DNA of 64,000 nt, taken from the NCBI GenBank assembly GCA_963170155.1, contig CAUJGP010000026.1:1-64000 (forward strand). Direction: 5' to 3'. Position numbers and translations under genes: made by a program. Under the pieces are notes generated by a model, which did no database searches, was not told the origin of the DNA, and saw only the letters and a list, made by a program, of their open reading frames with translations. Source of the stretch: Bdellovibrionota bacterium. Its GTDB lineage: Bacteria; Bdellovibrionota; Bdellovibrionia; Bdellovibrionales; Bdellovibrionaceae. This document shows, piece after piece, positions 1 through 8,863 of this stretch; the stretch's first letter is position 1; the number at the start of each line of letters is the position of its first letter.

Positions 1-1197
1 CTTGGGGTGACTCTCAAAGTGACCAGTGATTTTCTGTATCCCATTGCGGTTGCGGTTTCTGCCATTACAACATTTACAACTCCTTATTTCATTAAATTTT
101 CAGATCCCTTTGCCACTTGGTTAGAGAGGAAGTTACCAGCAGGCTTGAAAGAGTCTCTTTTTCGCTATGAAACAATCATGTCGACGAGTTCCAGCAGCAA
201 TGTTCTACTTTTGGTTTGGAAAGAGTACGGGATTAAAATCATGCTGAATGCCGTGATGGTGGTGGCGATCACATTGGCCATCAGCCGCTTGATTTTACCT
301 TATTTCTTCACTCATTTTTCAGGAGATTTTTTAAGTTTCACGGCGGGAACAACCACACTTATTCTCTCCGCTCCCTTTTTGTGGGCTATTTTTGTGGGGG
401 GACCTCAACATTCTAGCACTTATCAAGCAGAGACAGCAGAGCAACTGCGACGCTTGCAGTTTGGTATTTCAATCGTGCGATTGTTGCTGGGCTTTGCGAT
501 TATTGGTTTCATTGTCAGTAACTTTACATCAGCTTTGGCTTTTTCGGGAGTGATCTTGATTGGGGTTACAACGTTGGGCATCTTCTTTTTCAGTCGTTAT
601 TCAGAACCCATTTATAAAAAAATAGAAAATAGATTCATCTCTCATTTGACAGCTAATGAACTGGCGGAGATTGAGAAAAAATCAAAGGTTCCAGAGCTCG
701 CTCCTTGGAATGCCACTTTAACGGAGTTTCAAGTTTCGCCCCAATCACCCTTGATTCTTAAATCCCTCCAAGAGAGTCGAATTAAAGAGCAGTATGGTGT
801 CACTGTGGCGATGATTGAACGGGGTGATGCGCATATTTTAGCACCCACGAGAGAAGATATTCTTCTGCCAGGGGATAATGTTTTTTTGATTGGTACGGAT
901 GATCAGTTGGATGCTGTCCGTGGTCTCATTGAAAAAGAGCCTGCTGACGACTCTCCGGATATCGATGAAAACTTTGGTCTTGTTTCATTTCTACTGACTT
1001 CTCAAGATATCTTTATCAATCAATCCATTCGTGAGTGCGGTATCAGAGAGGCGGTGAATGGTCTGATTGTTGGTCTTGAGCGCGATGGCCAACGGCATCT
1101 GAATCCTGATTCTTCAATGATTCTTCAAGCGAGTGATTTGATTTGGTTGGTGGGCGATAAAAGTCTTATTAAACAACTGCGATCGAAACATGACTAA
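1..1197 (+). CDS. Cation:proton antiporter, C-terminal part with two TrkA-C domains (5' truncated by window)
   Basis: The reading frame is open from base 1, so the start lies outside the window. The visible part has hydrophobic segments (roughly residues 8-30, 75-100, 110-130, 150-200) that look like the last membrane helices of a CPA2-type Na+/H+ or K+/H+ antiporter. A soluble tail follows with two RCK C-terminal (TrkA-C) domains, about residues 235-312 and 320-396, each with the usual pattern of a ligand-dependent strand, a 'LPGD' or 'ASD' turn and a closing 'V/IG' strand. TrkA-C domains bind ligands that gate transport. The GTG at position 7 is only an internal valine codon. No RCK-N Rossmann domain is seen between membrane and tail. 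Family is fairly sure; the ion is not. Confidence 0.75.
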   Translation, partial: LGVTLKVTSDFLYPIAVAVSAITTFTTPYFIKFSDPFATWLERKLPAGLKESLFRYETIMSTSSSSNVLLLVWKEYGIKIMLNAVMVVAITLAISRLILPYFFTHFSGDFLSFTAGTTTLILSAPFLWAIFVGGPQHSSTYQAETAEQLRRLQFGISIVRLLLGFAIIGFIVSNFTSALAFSGVILIGVTTLGIFFFSRYSEPIYKKIENRFISHLTANELAEIEKKSKVPELAPWNATLTEFQVSPQSPLILKSLQESRIKEQYGVTVAMIERGDAHILAPTREDILLPGDNVFLIGTDDQLDAVRGLIEKEPADDSPDIDENFGLVSFLLTSQDIFINQSIRECGIREAVNGLIVGLERDGQRHLNPDSSMILQASDLIWLVGDKSLIKQLRSKHD

Positions 1198-1455
1198 AAA
1201 GAGCAAATAAAAGTCATGTTTAAAGCGTGCATCGCACGCGCTAAAAAAAATTCTTCAGGAGCTAAATACAAAATCATTGTGACAATTTGAGCCCTGGGGA
1301 GCGCATGGAAAGGCTAAAAAGTTATGATTTCTAAATAATCCTGAAGAAGGAGTGTCTTTGCATAAGAGAGTATTGTATAGAGTTTTTCTATTTAATGAAT
1401 TGATTGATTTGTTTTGCAGGGGACACAACTTTTAAAGACTTTCAGGAGGATTTCT
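1198..1455 (+). other. Intergenic leader with inverted repeats before the sigma-54 activator
   Basis: No gene is seen. A 7-bp inverted repeat (CATGACT 1189-1195 / AGTCATG 1212-1218) spans the antiporter stop codon. A GC-rich hairpin GCGTGC-ATC-GCACGC lies at 1225-1239. The perfect palindrome ATTGTGACAAT lies at 1276-1286. The pair TTCTTCAGGA (1251-1260) and TCCTGAAGAA (1339-1348) forms a perfect 10-bp inverted repeat enclosing about 78 bases. A -10-like TATAGA is at 1376-1381 without a convincing -35. A strong AGGAGG ribosome site at 1444-1449 fixes the next start. Confidence 0.4.
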
Positions 1456-2406
1456 ATGGATCACACTCAGTCTGTTCAGTCCATGATTGGCACTTCGGCA
1501 TCTATGCAAAATTTGTTTGATCTCATTAAGATTGTAAGTCAATCATCCTCCAATGTCTTTATCAGGGGAGAAAGTGGAACAGGAAAAGAACTCGTAGCGA
1601 AAGATCTTCATGCTTCCAGTTTGAGAAATACTAAGCCTTTCGTAGCGATCAATTGCTCTGCGATTCCAGATCATCTCCTTGAAAGTGAACTCTTTGGTCA
1701 TGTGAAAGGTTCTTTTACGGGAGCCATATCCGATAAAAAAGGGCTCTTTGAGGAGGCTGATGGCGGCACTTTATTTTTAGATGAAATAGGGGATCTTGAT
1801 TTATCGCTTCAAGCAAAACTTTTGCGTGTTCTGCAAAACAAGGAAGTGCGGCCCGTCGGAGGCATCCATTCCAAGCATGTGGATACCAGGATTATTTCCG
1901 CCACTCATCAGGATTTGAAATCTTTAGTGAAAAAAGGAAAATTTCGTGATGATTTGTTTTATCGTCTGAATGTAATTCCTATTCACGTCCCCCCTCTTCG
2001 CAGGAGAAAAGAGGATATTCCACTTTTAGTGAATTACTTCATCCATCAATATTGCCAGAAAAATGAAACTCCTGAGATCAGGATTTCTGAAGAAGAAATG
2101 AAACGCCTTTTGTCTTATCATTGGCCCGGGAATGTTCGCGAATTGGAAAATGTCGTGGAACGGCTTATTGTGCTCAGGAGTCATGAGACACTGGAGCATT
2201 CTATTTTAGAAGACAGTGTGAGTGAGCAAGTTGATAATTTAGAAAGCGAGCTCATTGAAGATCGTCCCACTTTGGAAAAACTTGAAGAACGCTATATTAA
2301 AGCCGTTTTACGGGAAGTTCATAATCAGAAAACGAAGGCAGCCCATGTGTTGGGGATCAGCCGTCGTACACTCTACAGAAAAGAACTCCTCTACGGACTT
2401 ACTTAA
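1456..2406 (+). CDS. Sigma-54 interaction AAA+ transcription activator without sensory domain
   Basis: Bacterial enhancer-binding protein that would hydrolyse ATP to open sigma-54 RNA polymerase promoters. Start chosen at ATG 1456, six bases after AGGAGG; an in-frame upstream ATG at 1414 has no such site. The 316-residue protein begins almost directly with the AAA+ domain: Walker A GESGTGKE (residues 38-45), a GSFTGA loop (85-90, the GAFTGA loop that touches sigma-54, here with Ser for Ala), Walker B GGTLFLDE (103-110), and an arginine-rich sensor region. A short linker leads to a Fis-type helix-turn-helix at about 290-316. There is no receiver, GAF or PAS domain, so it resembles PspF-type activators and must be controlled by a partner or by its own level. 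Its targets are unknown; one candidate sigma-54 promoter is at 60925-60940. Confidence 0.9.
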   Translation: MDHTQSVQSMIGTSASMQNLFDLIKIVSQSSSNVFIRGESGTGKELVAKDLHASSLRNTKPFVAINCSAIPDHLLESELFGHVKGSFTGAISDKKGLFEEADGGTLFLDEIGDLDLSLQAKLLRVLQNKEVRPVGGIHSKHVDTRIISATHQDLKSLVKKGKFRDDLFYRLNVIPIHVPPLRRRKEDIPLLVNYFIHQYCQKNETPEIRISEEEMKRLLSYHWPGNVRELENVVERLIVLRSHETLEHSILEDSVSEQVDNLESELIEDRPTLEKLEERYIKAVLREVHNQKTKAAHVLGISRRTLYRKELLYGLT

Positions 2407-2524
2407 AGTTTTCTTAAGTAAAGTGTATTGTGAAAATGAGTTTTACGATACCTACAGACTCATTGCTGCCAGGGCTTTCTTTTACAATGGAACAACCAAC
2501 ACCGATTCGTTTTAAAAATAGGAA

Positions 2525-3139
2525 TCAACGAGAAGCTTGAATTTCGTCGAAGGTTTTGTTTTGTAGCAACATTTTAATGAGATTCATACAGAGATTCATC
2601 TTACTGAAAAAATCATGGTGATGAGGGATCACCCAGCGATGAGGGTGTGCTGACCATGCTTCTAAAATGCGTGCATTAAGCTCTTGAGCTTCAGCGTAAG
2701 ATTCTGTGCGGATAGGGTTTGTACTATCATAATGATCTTCGGGAGCCGTGTCTAAATGCATCACCCAATCATATCGAGCAATTTCGTCATCGAGACGAGT
2801 ATGCACAGATTGCAGGAATTCGCTTCCATCTTTGGGCCAATAGGCTTTGCTGTCCAGGCTGCCTCGATCACAGATGATCAGCTTGTCAGAATATTCATCT
2901 TGGACAAGAGCTTCCAGTTCGCATTGAGTGTAGTAAATCGCTCTTTGGACATGTTTTTGCCGATTGGTTCCTTTGCGCCGAGGAAAACCACCCCGATAAA
3001 GAATGGAAGCGGCCTCAGGGACGACGGCAATTTGGTGACCTTGGTCTCTTTGAAGAGCTTCAATCAAGGTGGTTTTGCCGCCAGAGGGTCCTCCTGTGAC
3101 GGCCAACTTACGTCGCTGATTGTGTGGTAATTCCTCCAT
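2525..3139 (-). CDS. Small P-loop ATPase/kinase-like protein (AAA_28/NadR-like)
   Basis: The 204-residue protein has an early P-loop GGPSGGKTT (16-24), a conserved acidic Glu in 'VPEAA' near residue 41, and a Walker-B-like strand ending ICDRGSLD (about 89-96). This layout is that of the AAA_28 / NadR-C / thymidylate-kinase-like group, which phosphorylates or binds small nucleotides or lipids. The start is ATG 3139, seven bases after the prpC stop; a TTG at 3172 overlaps prpC and is less likely. It is the last gene of the prp operon and so probably co-transcribed, but nothing in it says how it would serve propionate metabolism. Exact substrate unknown. Confidence 0.7.
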   Translation of the reverse strand: MEELPHNQRRKLAVTGGPSGGKTTLIEALQRDQGHQIAVVPEAASILYRGGFPRRKGTNRQKHVQRAIYYTQCELEALVQDEYSDKLIICDRGSLDSKAYWPKDGSEFLQSVHTRLDDEIARYDWVMHLDTAPEDHYDSTNPIRTESYAEAQELNARILEAWSAHPHRWVIPHHHDFFSKMNLCMNLIKMLLQNKTFDEIQASR

Positions 3140-3146
3140 TTCCAAA

Positions 3147-4316
3147 TTACTTTCTGGATGGCAAAGGAACAACAGTTCTTTGTGGTGCTCCGATGTATTC
3201 GCTCAAGGGGCGAATGATTCGATTATGGCTCGCTTGCTCCATAATATGAGCTGACCATCCTGTGGTTCGCGCCATAACAAAAATAGGAGTGAAGAAATCA
3301 ATTTCAAAACCCATCATGTAATAAGCGGGGCCGGCAGGAAAATCGAGATTCGGATAGATCTTTTTCTTTTCCACCATCGTTTGTTCTAGAGCTTCGTAGA
3401 TTTGCATCCATTTTTGTTGTTCTGTCACATCAGCCATGACTTGTGCGTATTTTTTCATGGTAGGGACTCGAGAATCTCCACTTTTGTAAACACGATGACC
3501 GAAGCCCATAACTTTTTTCTTTTGAGCTAGGGCATTGAGCATCCACTCACGGGCAGTACTAGGATCATCGATTTCTTTCATCATGTGCATGACTTGCTCA
3601 TTGGCTCCGCCATGCAAAGGACCTTTCAACGCTCCGATTCCTGCCACTGTGGCGCTGTAGATATCGGACTCTGTAGAGGTCACGACTCGGCTCGTGAAGG
3701 TTGAGGCATTAAAGCTGTGTTCCGCGTACAAAATCAAAGAGACGTCAAAGGCTTTCACAATTTGAGCATCGGGGATTTTTCCAAAGCACATATGAAAAAA
3801 GTTTTCAGAAAGGCTTAGATCTTTGCGGGGAGGAAGATAATCCAATCCTTTTTTAAATCTAAAATCAGCAGCCACCATTAATGGGATTTTGGCTAAGAGG
3901 CGTACGGCTTTATCAAATTGAGTGGCGTCATCTTGAACCCAAATACGCTCATCTTCGCATCCTAAAAAACTCACTCCTGTTCGAATGGAATCCATGGGGT
4001 GACATGTTTGCGGAAGGAGCCTGATCACCTGAAGATTATTATTCGAGAGTACACGATAATTGCGCTCTAGAGTTTCAAACTCTTTGAGTTGTTGTTCATT
4101 GGGAAGTTCTCCTTTGTAAAGGAGATAAGCGACTTCTTCAAAGCGGCAGTTCTCAGCCAGCTCTTGGACAGGATAACCACGATAAATGAGAGAGTTGGTG
4201 TCAGGATTGACTTTTGAAACAGAAGAAGTGTCGATCACAGCTCCTTCAAGTCCTTTTTTAACATTCATTTTTTCGGGTTCTGGAACATAGTCAGGATTGA
4301 TATAAGTTTGATTCAT
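3147..4316 (-). CDS. prpC: 2-methylcitrate synthase / citrate synthase
   Basis: Condenses propionyl-CoA with oxaloacetate to 2-methylcitrate, the entry step of the methylcitrate cycle. The 389-residue length suits the family. Catalytic residues are visible: His235 in LHGGANE, His274 in GFGHRVY, Asp325 in LDFPAGPAYYM; the region around His200 (HSFNASTF) is also conserved. Placement directly after prpB and prpD supports methylcitrate rather than plain citrate synthase, although such enzymes usually accept acetyl-CoA too. It starts at ATG 4316, 26 bases after the prpB stop, and is followed after seven bases by the P-loop gene. Confidence 0.92.
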   Translation of the reverse strand: MNQTYINPDYVPEPEKMNVKKGLEGAVIDTSSVSKVNPDTNSLIYRGYPVQELAENCRFEEVAYLLYKGELPNEQQLKEFETLERNYRVLSNNNLQVIRLLPQTCHPMDSIRTGVSFLGCEDERIWVQDDATQFDKAVRLLAKIPLMVAADFRFKKGLDYLPPRKDLSLSENFFHMCFGKIPDAQIVKAFDVSLILYAEHSFNASTFTSRVVTSTESDIYSATVAGIGALKGPLHGGANEQVMHMMKEIDDPSTAREWMLNALAQKKKVMGFGHRVYKSGDSRVPTMKKYAQVMADVTEQQKWMQIYEALEQTMVEKKKIYPNLDFPAGPAYYMMGFEIDFFTPIFVMARTTGWSAHIMEQASHNRIIRPLSEYIGAPQRTVVPLPSRK

Positions 4317-4342
4317 GACGTTTGCCTTTCTTGGTGGAGATG

Positions 4343-5242
4343 TTAAACCTTGATTTTAAAATTATAAACGCTTTGATCAAAGTGGTTGTACTCTTGATAC
4401 TTGACAAGCTCATAGAGCCGTTGGCGGTGTTGCATTTTAGAGAGTAAGGGCTCTTGAGTTCCCTGAGCTTGAATATCTTTGAATCCACTCTCAACAGCAC
4501 CCATCGCCAGACGCAGGCTGGTCACTGGATAAATCACAACATTGAATCCCAGATTGGAGAGTTGTTGCGTTGTTAGCAACTGCGATTTTCCGAATTCAGT
4601 CATATTCGCTAAAAGAGGCACAGAGATTGCTTTTCTAAAGAGTTCAAATTCTTTTTCTGTTTGCAAAGCTTCTGGAAAAATCATTTCAGCACCTGCATCG
4701 ATATAGGCTTTGGCTCGATCAATGGCTTTATCAAGTCCTTCACTATTGCGAGCATCTGTTCTGGCAATTAAGAGAAAGTGGGGGTCTGTTTTTGCATCCG
4801 AAGCCGCTCGGATTTTTTTTGTCATTTCCGTGGCGTCCACAAGAGCTTTGCCATCCAGATGGCCACAACGTTTAGGATTTTGTTGGTCCTCAATGTGGCA
4901 TCCCGCTAAACCAAGCTCTGTTAGTTCTTGAATGGTTCTTGCGACATTCATGGGCTCACCAAAGCCAGTGTCAATGTCGATGATGGAAGGAAGTTTTGTC
5001 ACTCGAGCAATTTGTCTTCCCCGACCAGCTACTTCTGAAAGAGTGGTGAGGCCGATGTCGGGATAGCCCAGGTCATTGGCGAGAACGGCACCTGAAATAT
5101 AAACGCCTTCAAATCCCAAATCCTCAATCAGAAGAGAGACAAGAGGAGAAAATGCGCCAGGGAATCGCAAGAGATTCCCTGATTTAAGAGCGGCTCGAAA
5201 CGCTGACCTTTTCTCACTCGGAGAGGTTTTTTGAAATAACAT
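4343..5242 (-). CDS. prpB: 2-methylisocitrate lyase
   Basis: Cleaves 2-methylisocitrate to pyruvate and succinate, the last step of the methylcitrate cycle. Belongs to the isocitrate lyase / PEP mutase TIM-barrel superfamily. The metal-binding DIDTGFG (89-95) and the catalytic-loop signature KRCGHL (124-129, Cys126; KKCGHL in most members) are intact, and the 299-residue length is normal. Its ATG shares one base with the TGA of prpD (TGATG), so the two are translationally coupled. Confidence 0.95.
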   Translation of the reverse strand: MLFQKTSPSEKRSAFRAALKSGNLLRFPGAFSPLVSLLIEDLGFEGVYISGAVLANDLGYPDIGLTTLSEVAGRGRQIARVTKLPSIIDIDTGFGEPMNVARTIQELTELGLAGCHIEDQQNPKRCGHLDGKALVDATEMTKKIRAASDAKTDPHFLLIARTDARNSEGLDKAIDRAKAYIDAGAEMIFPEALQTEKEFELFRKAISVPLLANMTEFGKSQLLTTQQLSNLGFNVVIYPVTSLRLAMGAVESGFKDIQAQGTQEPLLSKMQHRQRLYELVKYQEYNHFDQSVYNFKIKV

Positions 5243-6753
5243 CAGAAGATCCCTCGTTCATCGCGTTTGGAATGGGTGAGAGCTTCCAGAGACATTTGTA
5301 CATTCAATTGTTGCAACTCAGTGGCTGTCAACTCTGGGAGCTTTTGAACCAAAGTCAGGAAACGTTGGCTTTCCGCGGGAGTGATCAGTCCTGCCGTCAA
5401 GGTTTCAAATTTACGAATGTAGTCGGCCCGTTTAAAAGGTCTTGCTCCTGCAGGGTGAGCATCTGCGACGCCGAGTTCATCCACGAGTTTTTCGCCATTG
5501 TTAAAAATGATTTCCACGCGCCCGCCAAAACGTTTTTTATTGGGATCTGTTGCATGGTAAGCTTCGGTCCATTGCGGATCTTCCAGTGTTTTGATTTTGT
5601 GCCAAAGGCGAACGGTATCAGGTCGTTTTGCTCTTTCTGGCGTGTAAGAATCAACATGATGCCAAGTTCCGTCTTGAAGGGCCACGGCAAAAATGTACAT
5701 GATCGAGTGATCCAGTGTCTCGCGAGAAGCATTGGGGTCCATTTTTTGAGGATCGCCCGCTCCTGTTCCAATCACATAGTGAGTGTGGTGAGAGGTGTGG
5801 ATGATGATTTCTTTGATCTCTTCAAAGTGAGTGATTTTGGTTTTCATGCGACGAGCAAGATCGATTAACGCTTGAGACTGGTACTCCGCGGAGTGTTCTT
5901 TGGTGTAGGTTTCAAGGATCGCGCGTTTTTCTTCACCTTTTTCGGGAAGAGGCACTTCATACTTTCCCTCTTTGCCATCCAGCATGTAAGCAATGACGGA
6001 ATCTTCACCTTCATAAATGGGAGAAGGAGCGCCTTCTCCACGCATACAACGATCAACAGCCTCGATTGCGAGCTTGGCCGCATGAGCGGGAGCATAGGCT
6101 TTCCAACTGGAGATCTCTCCTTTGCGTGATTGGCGCGTCGTGAAAGAGACATGGACTGCTTGTTGGATGGCTTGGTAAATAGTTTCTGTGGATAGTCCTA
6201 GTAAAGTTCCAATTCCTGCCGCCTGTGCGGGACAAAGATGTGCGATATGATCTTTTTTGTGCTTGTGTAAACAAATTCCTTTTACTAAATTCACATGCAG
6301 TTCATAACCTGTCGCAAGTCCTTTGATTAAATCTTGACCGCTCTTTCCTTTTTGTTGCGCGACGGCCAGAATGGGAGGAATGTTATCGCCAGGGTGGCTG
6401 TAGTCAGCCGCAAGGAAGGTGTCATGGAAATCCAATTCTCTTACAGCGGTTCCATTGGCCCAAGCCGCCCATTCCGCTGAAAACTTTTGATTGTTGGGCA
6501 TTCCAAAGACCGTGGCGCCTCCTTCGCGGGGATGCGTAAGAGTTTGAGAGCGAGCATTGGCCACAGGGCGACGATTCAAAGAGGCGACAGCCACCGAGGC
6601 ATTGTCAATGATACGATTGATGATCATATCAACCACATCGTCTTTAATAGGAGCTGGATCCGTAGCCACTTCGGCCATTTTCCAAGCGAGTTGATCTTTT
6701 TTTTCCAGCTTTTCCTTTGATGGGTAGACTTTTACAATGTGTTTTTTCATCAT
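5242..6753 (-). CDS. prpD: 2-methylcitrate dehydratase (MmgE/PrpD family)
   Basis: Iron-independent dehydratase converting 2-methylcitrate to 2-methyl-cis-aconitate. At 503 residues it has the full length of the family, with the conserved early block around REGGATVFG and the active-site helix region [16 protein letters not shown]. Two adjacent ATG codons (6753 and 6750) follow an AAAGGA ribosome site; the second has the better spacing. It is the first gene of the D-B-C operon. No AcnD, PrpF or PrpE gene is in the window, so hydration to 2-methylisocitrate would rely on a general aconitase elsewhere. Confidence 0.95.
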   Translation of the reverse strand: MMKKHIVKVYPSKEKLEKKDQLAWKMAEVATDPAPIKDDVVDMIINRIIDNASVAVASLNRRPVANARSQTLTHPREGGATVFGMPNNQKFSAEWAAWANGTAVRELDFHDTFLAADYSHPGDNIPPILAVAQQKGKSGQDLIKGLATGYELHVNLVKGICLHKHKKDHIAHLCPAQAAGIGTLLGLSTETIYQAIQQAVHVSFTTRQSRKGEISSWKAYAPAHAAKLAIEAVDRCMRGEGAPSPIYEGEDSVIAYMLDGKEGKYEVPLPEKGEEKRAILETYTKEHSAEYQSQALIDLARRMKTKITHFEEIKEIIIHTSHHTHYVIGTGAGDPQKMDPNASRETLDHSIMYIFAVALQDGTWHHVDSYTPERAKRPDTVRLWHKIKTLEDPQWTEAYHATDPNKKRFGGRVEIIFNNGEKLVDELGVADAHPAGARPFKRADYIRKFETLTAGLITPAESQRFLTLVQKLPELTATELQQLNVQMSLEALTHSKRDERGIF

Positions 6754-7126
6754 CGATCCTTTCGGTTCTGTTAATTTTAGCTCATCGACTTCTTGGTAGC
6801 TCTTCGATTCGATTTTTTTCTACTAAGATCAAAGGCTCTCATCTTGTTGGATCAATTTTTTTGCTGAAATCATCAACAAAAATGAGAAAGTATCTACATT
6901 GATTTGTATCGAAATTTTTCATAGAAAAGCATAAAATAAAGCCTCCCTGTCAAATGTCACTAACTTCCCCTTTATTGATGAGTTGCATCACAAAGACAAA
7001 TGAGCAGGAGTTTTTCTGGTGCCGTCACTAGAGTGCTTCGGGTTTGAAAATTGAGAGTTTTTTCGACGGTGTTAAACTTTCTGAAACTCAGGATTTGCTT
7101 GAGTCATCGGTGGGTATAACAAGACT
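6754..7126. other. Non-coding region upstream of the prp operon
   Basis: 373 bases without a convincing gene, between prpD and the LysR remnant, presumably carrying the prp promoter. On the minus strand TTGACA (6948-6953) precedes TATGCT (6928-6933), but the 14-base spacing is short, so this promoter is doubtful. A 15-base palindrome TGATGAGTTGCATCA (6976-6990) sits just upstream of it and could be an operator. No terminator is seen. Confidence 0.35.
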
Positions 7127-7525
7127 TTAATATTTAAAGATTTGATGTTGCATATTTTCAGCTAAAAAATCAGAAAAAATACGAATGTGCGGCGGCACTT
7201 GTTTTTTATGAGCATAAAGAAGAAGCATGGGATACGCATTGGTATGCCATTCTGGGAATAAACGGAAAAGCTCTCGTGTTTTTAAATGATTCCTAACCAG
7301 AAGTTCTGGTAGAAGGCTGATTCCTAAACCTTGTAAGGTCATATCGAGAAGAACATCGGGACTATTACATACAAAAAAACCATCTAAATTGAGGAATTGG
7401 TTTTCGTGATTGTTTAAAATTTCAATCTGTTGTTGTGCAAAAATGATTTCAAAGGTCACTTGAGGGTAAAGAAGACTGAATTTGGCGATAAGAGGAGAGA
7501 TCAGTTTTGTAAAGACTCCTAACAT
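7127..7525 (-). pseudogene. Decayed LysR-type regulator (substrate-binding domain fragment)
   Basis: The 132-residue open frame resembles only parts of a LysR effector-binding domain. The beginning (FSLLYPQVTFEII) matches the first strand-helix unit. The later part (VLLDMTLQGLGISLLPELLV, then LLYAHKKQVPPHIRIFSDFL) matches the end of the domain. About 70-80 residues between these are missing, and the DNA-binding helix-turn-helix is absent: the next gene, hflX, ends only 70 bases upstream. I read it as a regulator reduced by at least two deletions. It lies upstream of prpD on the same strand, so it may be the former regulator of the prp operon. Whether it is still translated is unknown. Confidence 0.7.
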
Positions 7526-7594
7526 ATAATAAAAATACTCTTTTAGAGAGATTCTGTTGGAACAGAGATGGTCCAGCAGAACCTCTTTGAGAAA

Positions 7595-8863
7595 TTACTT
7601 CACCAGATATTCTTTCCAGCGGTTGATGAGGTTGGGAGTGAGTTGAGCATAGCAAACCGTTCCTTCGGTTGCAGGCTCTTTGCGAAGAATGGTTGTTTCG
7701 CGCGAAAGATCAAAAATACGGTGTTCTTCAGTGCGAGGAAAATACAGCTGTACATCCATTTGCAGCTCACCAATTTTTTGAACCATTAAATCTTTGAGAG
7801 TGTCTAGCCCTTCTCCCGTGAGAGCGCTGACAAAGACTCTAGGGAATTGTTTTATTTTAAAGCGAGCATCCACAGGAGCTGCATCCATTTTATTAAAAAC
7901 ATAAATAACGGGTTTTTGGTTCCATGCAAATTCTTTGATGAGTTCATCTACAACTTCCATGTGACGAATCATAGAAGGTGAGGAGATATCCACAACGTGT
8001 AAAAGAATATCGGCTTCAGCGCTTTCTTCAAGAGTCGCTTTAAAGGCTTCAATCAATTGAGGTGGTAGCTTGCGAATAAAACCCACGGTGTCCGTAACCA
8101 CTGCGGGTGGGCAGTTAGGGAGGTAGACTTTTCGGGTGGTTGGGTCGAGAGTGGCGAAGACTTGGTTTTTAACCAGCACCTGTGAGCCTGTCAGGCGATT
8201 CAGCAGAGAGCTTTTTCCAGAGTTAGTGTATCCAATCATGGCAAAACTAGGGACTTCGTTGCGTTTGCGAGATTGGCGGTGTTGAGCGCGATTCTTGCGA
8301 ACACTATCAAGTTTCTTTTTGATCATGGCAACACGTTCACGAATGCGGCGTCGGTCATTTTCCAACGCGGTCTCTCCTGGGCCTCGCGTGCCAATACCGC
8401 CTCCAAGACGAGAGAGGGAGCCCATCCAAGCATCTACCATTCGAGGCATTTGATCCAGCATCTGAGCGAGTTCAACTTGCAATTTTCCTTCAAAAGTTCG
8501 AGCCCGCTGGGCAAAAATATCTAAGATGAGTTGATTGCGATCAATCACTTTAATGTTAAATAGATTTTGTAGGTTTCTAGCTTGCACTCCGCTGAGTTGG
8601 TGGTCAAAAATAACCGCTGTGGCATTGAGTTCCTCCACCATTTGCCGAATTTCTTCTGCCTTGCCGGAGCCAATGAGAAGAGAGGGATTCCACTGAGGGA
8701 GAACTTGAACTACGGAACCAACGACGTCACCACCAGCGGCATCCACCAATTCTGTGAGTTCGGAGAGATTTTCTCTAATCTCTGTGATGGGTTCGGTTTT
8801 AAGCCCCACCCCTACGACAATAACTTTTTCTTGATCAGGAATGAGTCGTAAGGGTTGATTCAT
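7595..8863 (-). CDS. hflX: Ribosome-associated GTPase HflX
   Basis: GTPase that binds the 50S subunit and rescues or splits stalled ribosomes under stress. The 422-residue protein has the HflX N-terminal domain (about 10-180), including the glycine-rich RLGGGIGTRGPGET segment (152-164). The G domain follows: G1 GYTNSGKSS (211-219), switch II DTVGF (258-262), G4 NKMD (324-327) and G5 VSALTGEG. A short C-terminal domain closes the protein. Its ATG overlaps the maeB stop (ATGA), so it is the second gene of a maeB-hflX operon, an unusual partner; in enterobacteria hflX follows hfq. Confidence 0.95.
   Translation of the reverse strand: MNQPLRLIPDQEKVIVVGVGLKTEPITEIRENLSELTELVDAAGGDVVGSVVQVLPQWNPSLLIGSGKAEEIRQMVEELNATAVIFDHQLSGVQARNLQNLFNIKVIDRNQLILDIFAQRARTFEGKLQVELAQMLDQMPRMVDAWMGSLSRLGGGIGTRGPGETALENDRRRIRERVAMIKKKLDSVRKNRAQHRQSRKRNEVPSFAMIGYTNSGKSSLLNRLTGSQVLVKNQVFATLDPTTRKVYLPNCPPAVVTDTVGFIRKLPPQLIEAFKATLEESAEADILLHVVDISSPSMIRHMEVVDELIKEFAWNQKPVIYVFNKMDAAPVDARFKIKQFPRVFVSALTGEGLDTLKDLMVQKIGELQMDVQLYFPRTEEHRIFDLSRETTILRKEPATEGTVCYAQLTPNLINRWKEYLVK

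Noticed and set aside
2255-2515. 86-codon ORF overlapping the end of the sigma-54 activator
   Set aside because: Considered as a frameshifted continuation, but the activator already ends with a complete Fis-type helix-turn-helix.
2756-3130. 124-codon plus-strand ORF
   Set aside because: Antisense to the P-loop gene with intact motifs; no ribosome site.
5272-5868. 198-codon plus-strand ORF
   Set aside because: Antisense to prpD, whose full-length protein is clearly conserved.
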